Below, piece by piece: positions 8,383 to 14,331 of a stretch of 64,000 nt of DNA; within the stretch, counting starts at the first letter, position 1; each line of letters opens with the position of its first letter. The DNA comes from VXMO01 sp965219405 (lineage in GTDB: Bacteria > Chloroflexota > Dehalococcoidia > UBA6926), in contig OZ244736.1 in the NCBI GenBank assembly GCA_965219405.1, forward strand, positions 1,240,001 to 1,304,000. Reading direction: 5' to 3'. The notes beneath the pieces were generated by a model that was not told where the DNA came from, did no database searches, and saw only the letters and a program-made list of their open reading frames with translations. Both the position numbers and the translations under genes were made by a program.

Positions 8383-8682
8383 CTAGGGACGCAGTTGACA
8401 ACGAGGCGCTCGGCCAATGCCCAACCAACGTCTCAGCCTCCCTGCAATCTCAATCCCACCTATCATTCCGGCCGCTGGCAATGCAACCTCAACCATGAAG
8501 TTGAACGGCGCCCAGAGAACATCCTCCATGGAACCCCCTTCGTTCCCGAGTACCCCCAGGACGATGATTATCCATAGCAACGCGAAGCCGGCAATGAACA
8601 CCCAGACTATCAGCACCGTCTCGATGGCAATCTTTACGACCCGTAACTGAGCCTCCCGTAATAAAGCCCATAATGCTCCCAT
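8383..8682 (-). CDS. small membrane protein, unknown
   Basis: A 99-residue protein with two or three hydrophobic stretches (VLIVWVFIAGFALLWIIIVL; then FMVEVALPAAGMIGGIEI) and a basic C-terminal tail RLRRWLGIGRAPRC. I chose the ATG at 8682, which has a well-placed TTGGAG five bases upstream. That start lies 49 nt inside the end of the preceding membrane gene, suggesting translational coupling. No family recognised. The two membrane genes and the glycosylase may be co-transcribed. Confidence 0.6.
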   Translation of the reverse strand: MGALWALLREAQLRVVKIAIETVLIVWVFIAGFALLWIIIVLGVLGNEGGSMEDVLWAPFNFMVEVALPAAGMIGGIEIAGRLRRWLGIGRAPRCQLRP

Positions 8683-9443
8683 CCAAACTCCAACAGGGCC
8701 CAGAAGCGCCAATCCTCACTGCCGTCTATAGCATCCACGGCCAGCGTGAGCACGATGGCCGTGTACATGAACATGAACGCGCCGACCAGCACGCGCTTCC
8801 AATTCGACACTACCCAGGGGATCGCCCAATGTGCGAAGCCCGCGAAGGAGAGCAGTAAGGCCCACTTGTACACCGGCTCAGACGTGTCCGCATCGTCGAC
8901 GTGGAATGCCCATAGCAGGACAGCGAACCCAGCAAATACCAACCCGCCCCCTGCAAGGTCGAGAGCAGTTCTCTTCCAAAAGCCCTCGTCCTCCGCCCCT
9001 GGGGCGCATTCTTTGGATGAGACGAACGATATGCCATATATGACGAATAGTGCAGCCAACATCAGTATCAACCCAGCAGTCCACCAGCGATAAACGTCGT
9101 CGCCAGGCTCCGGCGCAAGCACGAAGGAAACCCATAGCGCCCATCCGGCGAAGAGGGCCCCGAGCGCGGACGCGCCAAAGACCAACCCGCGGAATAGTCG
9201 GGGATGAATCCTCGATTTTGGTGGGTGTACAACGAACGCGATAACTACGGGCAGCGCGGCGAGGCTAGGCAACGCCCACCAGAAGATCCATGGGTTCACT
9301 CCCTCGCCGAAATCGGCATCCTGCACATAGATTCCCCACAGGGCAAGCCCGGGACCTATGACCAGGTAGAGGGCCAGGAACCACGGGCCTGCCTGCTGCA
9401 GCCTGTCTCGCGTCACTCGCGTCACTCGCGTCACTTGCGTCAC
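8634..9443 (-). CDS. seven-transmembrane protein, unknown
   Basis: About 269 residues with seven hydrophobic segments, the first beginning WFLALYLVIGPGLALWG. Acidic, Trp-rich loops (VQDADFGEGVNPW; DDADTSEPVYKW) suggest extracytoplasmic turns. I choose the GTG at 9443, which has AGGAG eight bases upstream. The start region is a 9-bp tandem repeat that encodes V-T-[QR] units, so the exact initiating GTG is uncertain. No family recognised. It overlaps the next small membrane gene. Confidence 0.55.
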   Translation of the reverse strand: MTQVTRVTRVTRDRLQQAGPWFLALYLVIGPGLALWGIYVQDADFGEGVNPWIFWWALPSLAALPVVIAFVVHPPKSRIHPRLFRGLVFGASALGALFAGWALWVSFVLAPEPGDDVYRWWTAGLILMLAALFVIYGISFVSSKECAPGAEDEGFWKRTALDLAGGGLVFAGFAVLLWAFHVDDADTSEPVYKWALLLSFAGFAHWAIPWVVSNWKRVLVGAFMFMYTAIVLTLAVDAIDGSEDWRFWALLEFGWEHYGLYYGRLSYGS

Positions 9444-9447
9444 TTGC
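9412..9447. repeat. 9-bp tandem repeat at the 5' end of a membrane-protein gene
   Basis: Four head-to-tail copies of GTCAC[TC]-type 9-mers: two of GTCACTCGC (9412-9420, 9421-9429) and two of GTCACTTGC (9430-9438, 9439-9447). Copy-number change would add or remove three codons, and several potential GTG starts, without changing frame. Confidence 0.85.
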
Positions 9448-9520
9448 GCATCTCCTCGCACTTTCCGAACGCGGGCCGACAGTACAGAGTGTAATGCCAC
9501 CCCCGCGCCCCCCTCCCCTC

Positions 9521-9540
9521 ATTCCGGCGAAAGCCGGAAT
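9521..9540. repeat. dispersed palindromic repeat, copy 2 (CCGG subtype)
   Basis: ATTCCGGC-GAAA-GCCGGAAT, followed by CCATCGGGAG. It shares the subtype and 3' flank with the interrupted copy at 13653-13696. Confidence 0.8.
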
Positions 9541-9601
9541 CCATCGGGAGCCTCCCGTCAGAGCCACAACCCGCGCCCCAATGCCGCCCGCCCCCTCCGT
9601 C

Positions 9602-9621
9602 ATTCCGGCGCAGGCCGGAAT
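9602..9621. repeat. dispersed palindromic repeat, copy 3 (CCGG subtype)
   Basis: ATTCCGGC-GCAG-GCCGGAAT, preceded by CGTC. It ends 16 nt before the -35 element of the tRNA promoter. Confidence 0.8.
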
Positions 9622-9637
9622 CCACCCCCCCATTCCT

Positions 9638-9666
9638 TTGACACGCCCGCCCCGCCAAATTAAGCT
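9638..9666 (+). promoter_or_regulatory. promoter of the tRNA-Phe/tRNA-Gly unit
   Basis: TTGACA (9638-9643), 17-nt spacer, TAAGCT (9661-9666). The start of transcription would fall near 9673, 15 nt before tRNA-Phe. Confidence 0.6.
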
Positions 9667-9687
9667 GTATTGCACGTTTCGCGCCGA

Positions 9688-9760
9688 GCCGAGGTAGCTC
9701 AGGTGGTAGAGCACGCGACTGAAAATCGCGGTGTCGGCAGTTCAACTCTGCCCCTCGGCA
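9688..9760 (+). tRNA. tRNA-Phe (GAA)
   Basis: A 73-nt cloverleaf. The acceptor pair is GCCGAGG (9688-9694) with CCTCGGC (9753-9759) and discriminator A. The anticodon stem CGCGA/TCGCG closes loop CTGAAAA with anticodon GAA at 9721-9723. The T arm is GGCAG-TTCAACT-CTGCC. CCA is not encoded. Confidence 0.95.
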
Positions 9761-9787
9761 CTTGCGAGCGCGTTGTAGGTCAGACAG

Positions 9788-9862
9788 GCGGAAGTGGCGC
9801 AGTGGTAGCGCGTCTCCTTGCCAAGGAGAAGGTCGCGGGTTCAAATCCCGTCTTCCGCTCCA
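9788..9862 (+). tRNA. tRNA-Gly (GCC)
   Basis: The acceptor pair is GCGGAAG (9788-9794) with CTTCCGC (9852-9858), discriminator T, and CCA encoded at 9860-9862. The anticodon stem TCTCC/GGAGA closes loop TTGCCAA with anticodon GCC at 9820-9822. The T arm is GCGGG-TTCAAAT-CCCGT. It lies 27 nt after tRNA-Phe and is probably co-transcribed with it. Confidence 0.95.
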
Positions 9863-9899
9863 TCTCTTTCTCCCCGTCATTCCCGCACCCCACTCCGTC

Positions 9900-9919
9900 A
9901 TTCCCGCGCAGGCGGGAAT
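9900..9919. repeat. dispersed palindromic repeat, copy 4
   Basis: ATTCCC-GCGCAGGC-GGGAAT followed by CTGGAACCCATTGAGC, a tail shared with copy 1. A half copy (CGTCATTCCCGC) lies just upstream at 9875-9886. Its hairpin could also end the tRNA transcript. Confidence 0.75.
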
Positions 9920-10027
9920 CTGGAACCCATTGAGCTATTCACACGCCGTAACGCTCTACCATTGCGTCATTCTGGGCGCGGCGAAAATTTTGGACACTCA
10001 CCCCCCCTCTCCCCCTGCCACCCCATC

Positions 10028-10057
10028 TTGACTCACGTAAAACACTTGTCCTAAAGT
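10028..10057 (+). promoter_or_regulatory. promoter driving the structured intergenic region
   Basis: TTGACT (10028-10033), 18-nt spacer, TAAAGT (10052-10057). Initiation is expected near 10064. No protein-like frame follows on this strand, which points to an RNA product. Confidence 0.55.
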
Positions 10058-10063
10058 CACTTC

Positions 10064-10640
10064 CGTCAAGCCATACCAACGGCAGCCCGGAAGGTCGACA
10101 CCCGCGCCGCCACCAATCCCGGGGCGAGCAACGGAGGGCACGCCCCACGGGGGAACGCATCGCTACCTTGATCCCGGACATACCGGCCGGATAACCACGG
10201 CTAGGCGGTCGCAAAAGGCCGTAAGCTGAATCGGCCCGCCCGTTGCCCTGAGTGACTCACTGAACCCGACCCGTTCGAGCCTCTCAGGATGCGTCCGGTT
10301 TCCCCACGCAGCCGATGTCGCCGGGGATTCCGCGATATGACCAGCCGAGCCCACGGGTCAGCGCCGGAAACGGCGTGGCCTCGGCCACCGCAGCTGAGGG
10401 CGGCATACGTCGTTTGATCAGAAGAGCGGGAGTCACCTTGGCGCGCTGATCCCGCGTCACTAATGGCGACCGCACGGCACGTCCACGGCGGACGGCCCGT
10501 GCGTGGAAGGGTGGCGGCCCAACGCGCGGCACGCAAATGCCACCGAGCAGTAACAGACACCGCGCAACAACCCGACTGACGCGCAGCCAGGGCACAAGAA
10601 GCGATGCGTTCCCCTCAGCCCCCGCAGTGAACGAGAGAAA
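10064..10640 (+). ncRNA. candidate large structured non-coding RNA
   Basis: About 580 nt with no convincing coding frame on either strand, preceded by a good promoter. A 15-bp perfect inverted repeat (10150-10164 with 10600-10614) would close a domain of about 465 nt. Inside are local helices: CGCCG-GAAA-CGGCG with a GNRA loop (10362-10375), TGGC-CTCG-GCCA (10376-10387), GCGGGA/TCCCGC (10426-10431/10450-10455), CGCACGG/CCGTGCG with inner GTCC/GGAC (10471-10503), and GGTGGC/GCCACC (10510-10544). The G.U pairs at helix ends and the GAAA loop favour the plus strand. It lacks the conserved cores of RNase P RNA, tmRNA and SRP RNA. A MITE-like element with terminal inverted repeats is the alternative. 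Confidence 0.5.
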
Positions 10641-10678
10641 CCTTAGGAAAGGAGACCGGAGAAAGTAGGGTCGGCCCC

Positions 10679-11107
10679 TTAGTTCGGCCGAAACACTGGC
10701 AAACTGATCGTCTCGCTCGCGTCGTCAAACTCGATCTGGCCCGTCATGCCGATGCTCACCCCATCCGGCACCGGCTCCACACCGACGATGCGTGTCGGCA
10801 GGATCGGCCCTTCCTCAAGCTTGATGAGCGCCGTGACGAATGGCACTTCCCCCGCAAAGGCGGGTGTCGGAGGCCGCTCGACAACAGCATACGCGTGTAC
10901 CTCGCCGCGACCGCTTGCCTGCACCCACGTCGTGTCGCGTGAGTGGCACGTCGGGCACAGATCGCGAGGGTAGAAGTACGGCTCATTGCAGGAGTTGCAG
11001 CTTCGCAGCCACAACTCGTGCTCTTTGCACTTCTCCCAGTAGAAGTCATTTTCCTGCGTCGGAGTCGGAAGGGGCTTTGGCATGCCGGCTGGTGGTCGGG
11101 TTGTCAT
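10679..11107 (-). CDS. DUF35 OB-fold/zinc-ribbon protein, partner of a thiolase-like enzyme
   Basis: A 142-residue protein. An N-terminal helix (FYWEKCKEHELWL) is followed by a rubredoxin-like zinc ribbon CNSC...CPTC and an OB fold (GRGEVHAYAVVERPPTPAFAG). DUF35 proteins bind thiolases or thiolase-like aldolases, as ChsH2 does with Ltp2 in steroid side-chain removal, and in HMG-CoA synthase complexes. It starts 11 nt after the thiolase-like gene stop with an AGGGAGAA ribosome site, so the two are an obligate pair. Confidence 0.85.
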   Translation of the reverse strand: MTTRPPAGMPKPLPTPTQENDFYWEKCKEHELWLRSCNSCNEPYFYPRDLCPTCHSRDTTWVQASGRGEVHAYAVVERPPTPAFAGEVPFVTALIKLEEGPILPTRIVGVEPVPDGVSIGMTGQIEFDDASETISLPVFRPN

Positions 11108-11118
11108 TGTCGTTCTCC

Positions 11119-12291
11119 CTATGAATTGCTCAGGACCAGCGTGGCGGTGGATGACAGCTCGCCGCCGGTGCCGTGCACCAGCGACAGGTTGCAGTCCTCG
11201 ACCTGCCGATCCCCGCTTTCGCCGCGCAGCTGGCGTGTCGCCTCAATAAGCAGGAACATGCCGTACATGCCCGTGTGGGCGTAGGACAGCCCGCCGCCGC
11301 TCGTGTTCATTGGGAAATCGCCGCCCGGCCCGGTTCGCAGGTTCGCTACGAAATCAGGCGCCTCGCCGGGTCCGCAATATCCGAGACTCTCCAGCGTCGT
11401 CAGCACCGTATAGGTGAACGAGTCATAGATCATCGTCAGGTCGATATCATCGTGCGTGACGCCCGCCATCTGCATCGCTCTCGGCCCCGTCTCATGTGCA
11501 ATGGTGCGTGTAAGGTCAGGCATCTGGCTGATGATTTGGTGATCGTGCCCCTCAGCCGAGCCGAGGATCCAGGCGGGCTTCTTCTTCGCATTTCGAGCAA
11601 CGTCCGCCGACACGACCACGCACGCCCCGCCGCCATCCGTCACCAGGCAGCAGTCCATGATGTGGAACGGCCACGCGATCCAGCGCGAGTCATGGTAGTC
11701 CTCATAACCCACGTCCGCCGGCCCGATCCAGCTGGGATGATTGACGAACGATTTGGGGTTCTGGAGCGCCCACTTTCGCGTGGCGATGGACACATCCGCC
11801 ATGCCCTGTCGCACGCGCTCCGGCCCGTACGTATGCATGTACCGGCTGCACGCCATCGCATAGGCGACCGGCGCGCCGATCATGCCGTAAGGAGCTTCAT
11901 ATTGCGAGCCTGCCGCCGTCGGATCGCGTCCGACGCGACCCCGCGTCGAGCGCCCCGCCTCGCCGTGCGTGATAAGCGCAACATCGATGAGCCCGGCGTT
12001 GATGGCGGCCATGGCGTGTTCGACGTGCGCGAGAAACGATGAGCCGCCGATGGACGTCGTGTCCGTGTACTTCGGCACGATGCCGAGATACTCAGCGACC
12101 GACACCGTCCCGACGCCGGCGCAGAACAGGGCATCGACGTCATCGAGCGTAAGACCCGCGTCGCGCAGCGCATTATCCGCCGCCTCCGCGTGGTGCTGCA
12201 TCGACGACTTATGAGGCACGTGGCCCATCTCATCGGACTCATCCACGCCGATAATCGCCGCCACGCGAGAAAGATCACTTGCGGTTGTCAT
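11119..12291 (-). CDS. thiolase-fold enzyme lacking the catalytic cysteines (Ltp2-like)
   Basis: A 390-residue SCP2-thiolase-like protein. The position of the acyl-accepting Cys reads TSIGGSSFLAH, with Ser instead of Cys, and the C-terminal CxG motif reads HGTGGELSS, also without Cys. The His-bearing loop NTSGGGLSYAH is kept. It therefore should not act as a classical thiolase. Cys-less members with a DUF35 partner can be retro-aldolases on CoA side chains, which is my best inference. It is transcribed ahead of the DUF35 gene; an inverted-repeat element lies 49-75 nt upstream of its start. Confidence 0.8.
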   Translation of the reverse strand: MTTASDLSRVAAIIGVDESDEMGHVPHKSSMQHHAEAADNALRDAGLTLDDVDALFCAGVGTVSVAEYLGIVPKYTDTTSIGGSSFLAHVEHAMAAINAGLIDVALITHGEAGRSTRGRVGRDPTAAGSQYEAPYGMIGAPVAYAMACSRYMHTYGPERVRQGMADVSIATRKWALQNPKSFVNHPSWIGPADVGYEDYHDSRWIAWPFHIMDCCLVTDGGGACVVVSADVARNAKKKPAWILGSAEGHDHQIISQMPDLTRTIAHETGPRAMQMAGVTHDDIDLTMIYDSFTYTVLTTLESLGYCGPGEAPDFVANLRTGPGGDFPMNTSGGGLSYAHTGMYGMFLLIEATRQLRGESGDRQVEDCNLSLVHGTGGELSSTATLVLSNS

Positions 12292-12339
12292 AGACAGTCC
12301 CTCCCCAATTGCGGGCGCTTGTCACCCGCTGCCGACACA

Positions 12340-12366
12340 GTGACATAGGGAGTGCAGGGTTGTCAC
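12340..12366. promoter_or_regulatory. inverted-repeat operator candidate upstream of the thiolase-like gene
   Basis: GTGACA (12340-12345), 15-nt spacer, TGTCAC (12361-12366). The flank GACACAGTGACATA and the right end GTTGTCACGC are identical to those of the element at 18234-18260, which lies at a similar distance from an acyl-CoA dehydrogenase start. Probably a regulator site shared by lipid genes. It also lies 54 nt upstream of vapB on the other strand. Confidence 0.6.
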
Positions 12367-12419
12367 GCAGGAAAAGCTACAACTTTGACACTGGATTGGC
12401 GAGTCAGCATGATGTTCTC

Positions 12420-12686
12420 ATGAGAACGACAGTAACAATCGATGATGATTTGGCGGACTCCCTTAAGGAGCAGGCGCGCCAGCAAAACGTGCCGTTCAAA
12501 CAGGTCGTCAATGACGTTCTGCGGCGCGGGCTGAAGGAGGAGGAGAACGGAGACAAGCCGCCATACAGGGTGAGGCCGCTCAGCCTGGGCCTGCGCCCGG
12601 GCATCGATGAAACGAATCTCAGACACATTGATGAAGAAATGCAGGACGAGGAATTGATTGAGCGCTTTCGTCGGCCCAAACAGTGA
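12420..12686 (+). CDS. vapB: VapB-like ribbon-helix-helix antitoxin
   Basis: An 88-residue antitoxin. The N-terminal ribbon-helix-helix reads MRTTVTIDDDLADSLKEQAR and is followed by a helix VVNDVLRRGL. The C-terminal part is acidic (EEMQDEELIERF) and would wrap the PIN toxin. The true start is the ATG at 12420; an upstream in-frame start would add 37 unrelated residues across the shared operator. Its stop overlaps the toxin start (GTGA). Confidence 0.85.
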   Translation: MRTTVTIDDDLADSLKEQARQQNVPFKQVVNDVLRRGLKEEENGDKPPYRVRPLSLGLRPGIDETNLRHIDEEMQDEELIERFRRPKQ

Positions 12687-13120
12687 TTATCCCTGACACC
12701 AACCTTCTCCTATACGCGTACAATCAGGAATCCCAGTTTCACGATACTGCTCGAAGTTGGTGGGAAGGCCTGTTAAACGGTAACGAGCGTGTTGGCATGC
12801 CTTGGTTGGTGACAGTCGGCTTCGTGCGTATCCTGACAAACACTTCCATCATGGGCCGAATTGTAGATGTTGAAACGGCCCTGAGCCTTGTAGACGAGTG
12901 GTTCAGTTACACGCAGGTCACTCCACTGAACCCGGGCGCGGATCATGTTGTGCTTTTTCAGCAATTGCTCCGGTCTGCCGGGTCTGGTGGAAACCTGGTC
13001 AATGACGCCCATCTTGCCGCCTTGGCGATAGAAAACGATGCCGAATTCCATTCAAATGATCGTGACTTTAGCCGCTTTCCCGGCCTCCGTTGGCGCAACC
13101 CACTGGAAGTGGGTGTCTAA
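12683..13120 (+). CDS. vapC: VapC-like PIN-domain ribonuclease toxin
   Basis: A 145-residue PIN nuclease. Catalytic acids: Asp5 in IPDTNLLLYAY, Glu/Val in the second segment near GMPWLVTVGFVRI, Asp in NDAHLAALAI, and Asp in SNDRDFSRFPGL. Such toxins cleave tRNA or rRNA. It starts at GTG overlapping the antitoxin stop. It ends 3 nt before the convergent MaoC gene end. Confidence 0.88.
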   Translation: MIIPDTNLLLYAYNQESQFHDTARSWWEGLLNGNERVGMPWLVTVGFVRILTNTSIMGRIVDVETALSLVDEWFSYTQVTPLNPGADHVVLFQQLLRSAGSGGNLVNDAHLAALAIENDAEFHSNDRDFSRFPGLRWRNPLEVGV

Positions 13121-13123
13121 CTT

Positions 13124-13549
13124 TTAGCCCCGGCTCGGCAGCGCCACCGTCGCGTTGCCCGGCGTCACCGTCTCGCCGCGCTGGTTGGTGATAGCGATGT
13201 CGACGTCCACGAGGTGCCTGCCGTTCTCCTCACGCTTGCCGGTCACGCGGCCTGAGCACGTCAGGGTGTCGCCCTTGTAGTTGATGCCGCGATACTGCGC
13301 GTTGATGAATACGATGTCGCCGTCGTCGCCGATCCACTCGCGCAGCGCGCTGTGCAGATACGAATAGCGCAGCGGCCCCTCGCCAAACGCAGCCTGCTGA
13401 CCGTTCGCCCGAGCATCGTCATCGTCCATGTGCATCGGCACAAACTCATCGTTCACGGATGCCCAGCGATTCCAGTTCATCAACGTCGTCGTCCGAGAGA
13501 ACGCCGGGATCTCCGCCCCCTCTTCAACATCCTGCCAATAGATTGTCAT
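13124..13549 (-). CDS. MaoC-like hotdog-fold dehydratase
   Basis: A 141-residue single hotdog domain with the hydratase segment NDEFVPMHMDDDDAR, where Asp and His would be the acid-base pair, followed by FGEGPLRYSYLHS. I start at MTIYWQDVEEG, preceded by GGAGAGGGAC; an upstream in-frame ATG would translate the palindromic repeat. Half-size MaoC proteins usually pair with a second hotdog protein, and the next gene upstream is one. Hydration of an enoyl-CoA is the inferred reaction. Confidence 0.8.
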   Translation of the reverse strand: MTIYWQDVEEGAEIPAFSRTTTLMNWNRWASVNDEFVPMHMDDDDARANGQQAAFGEGPLRYSYLHSALREWIGDDGDIVFINAQYRGINYKGDTLTCSGRVTGKREENGRHLVDVDIAITNQRGETVTPGNATVALPSRG

Positions 13550-13588
13550 CGTCCCTCTCCCCTCCGTCATTCCCACGAAGCCACCGTC

Positions 13589-13608
13589 ATTCCCGCGAAG
13601 GCGGGAAT
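13589..13608. repeat. dispersed palindromic repeat, copy 5
   Basis: ATTCCC-GCGAAGGC-GGGAAT, followed by CTGAATCGCATT. A degenerate half copy CGTCATTCCCACG lies at 13565-13577. Confidence 0.75.
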
Positions 13609-13652
13609 CTGAATCGCATTTGCTAACCGACGCCTGTAACGCATTTCCCCTC

Positions 13653-13696
13653 ATTCCGGCGAAAGCATGCCCCGTACTCCGATACGGGGCCGGAAT
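13653..13696. repeat. dispersed palindromic repeat, copy 6, with an internal insertion
   Basis: The outer halves ATTCCGGCGAAAG and CCGGAATCCATCGGG match copy 2 exactly, but a 24-nt block is inserted at 13666-13689. The insert is itself a hairpin, CCCCGTA-CTCCGA-TACGGGG. The result is a nested palindrome between the two hotdog genes. Confidence 0.8.
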
Positions 13697-13725
13697 CCAT
13701 CGGGTGAACCCCTGCCTCCCCGCCC

Positions 13726-14259
13726 CTAATACAAGATGTTGTTCGTCCTGAACACGCGGACCAACTCCCCGTTCTGGTTGGTCATCCGCTCCTCAACGAC
13801 GTAGAACAGCATCAGACCCAGCCCGCCCTGCCGCTCATAGACCTCAGAGAACTTGAGGATGGATGTAATCACATCCCCGGGCCGGATGGGCACGTGGTAT
13901 TCCGATGATGAACCCGCGTAGAGATACCGTTCCGGCGCGCCGGGCGGCCTCAAATTCCGAGCCTCTTCCAAGTCCCCTTGAGCCTCGTCGATGTGCGTAG
14001 GCTGCGGCCCGATGTGGGCCCTCCCGACCATCCAACCGAACGGGTTGAACTCATCCGGCGCGACGATCCCGCCGAACCGCGTCGACTTGGCATACTCCGC
14101 GTCCCAAAACCGACGAGGCGGCACCTCAGGCCAATAAGCCGCCATAGCAAACCGCCGAATCTCACTCTCCGAAACAGGAGGTGAAACCAGCGGCGGACTC
14201 TCCGTCCCGATATAAGCCTCCACCTCCGGCGTGATGTACGTCTCAGCCTCAGATGTCAT
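13726..14259 (-). CDS. FAS1-like dehydratase-domain MaoC protein
   Basis: A 177-residue hotdog protein of the FAS1-like dehydratase type: N-terminal SESEIRRFAMAAYWPEVPPRRFWDAEYAKS and C-terminal FYVVEERMTNQNGELV. I quote only the cores ESEIRRFAMAAY and EERMTNQNGELV. It likely forms a heterodimeric enoyl-CoA hydratase with the MaoC protein downstream, as ChsH1/ChsH2 do. The two genes are separated only by palindromic repeats, and no other promoter was evident between them. Confidence 0.75.
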   Translation of the reverse strand: MTSEAETYITPEVEAYIGTESPPLVSPPVSESEIRRFAMAAYWPEVPPRRFWDAEYAKSTRFGGIVAPDEFNPFGWMVGRAHIGPQPTHIDEAQGDLEEARNLRPPGAPERYLYAGSSSEYHVPIRPGDVITSILKFSEVYERQGGLGLMLFYVVEERMTNQNGELVRVFRTNNILY

Positions 14260-14331
14260 AGCGATGCCCCCTCTCCCCCGTAGGCGACTCTATTTGCGGC
14301 ATCAGTTTACTTCGATTGAGCAGGGCGTGCA

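Noticed and set aside
10271..10290. GTTCGAGCC, a T-loop-like sequence suggesting a third tRNA
   Set aside because: No matching T-stem, anticodon arm or acceptor stem around it.
10163..10595. Overlapping minus-strand frames of 63-119 codons in the structured region
   Set aside because: Arg/Pro/Gly-rich, no ribosome sites, no family signs; helices and promoter fit an RNA better.
10064..10640. Assignment of the structured region to RNase P RNA, tmRNA, SRP RNA or a group I/II intron
   Set aside because: Their conserved cores (e.g. GAGGAAAGTCC, GGATTCGACGG, domain V) were not found on either strand.
12340..12366. Reading the shared inverted repeat as a plain -35/-10 promoter
   Set aside because: GTGACA could be a -35, but no -10 with 16-18 nt spacing is conserved in both copies.
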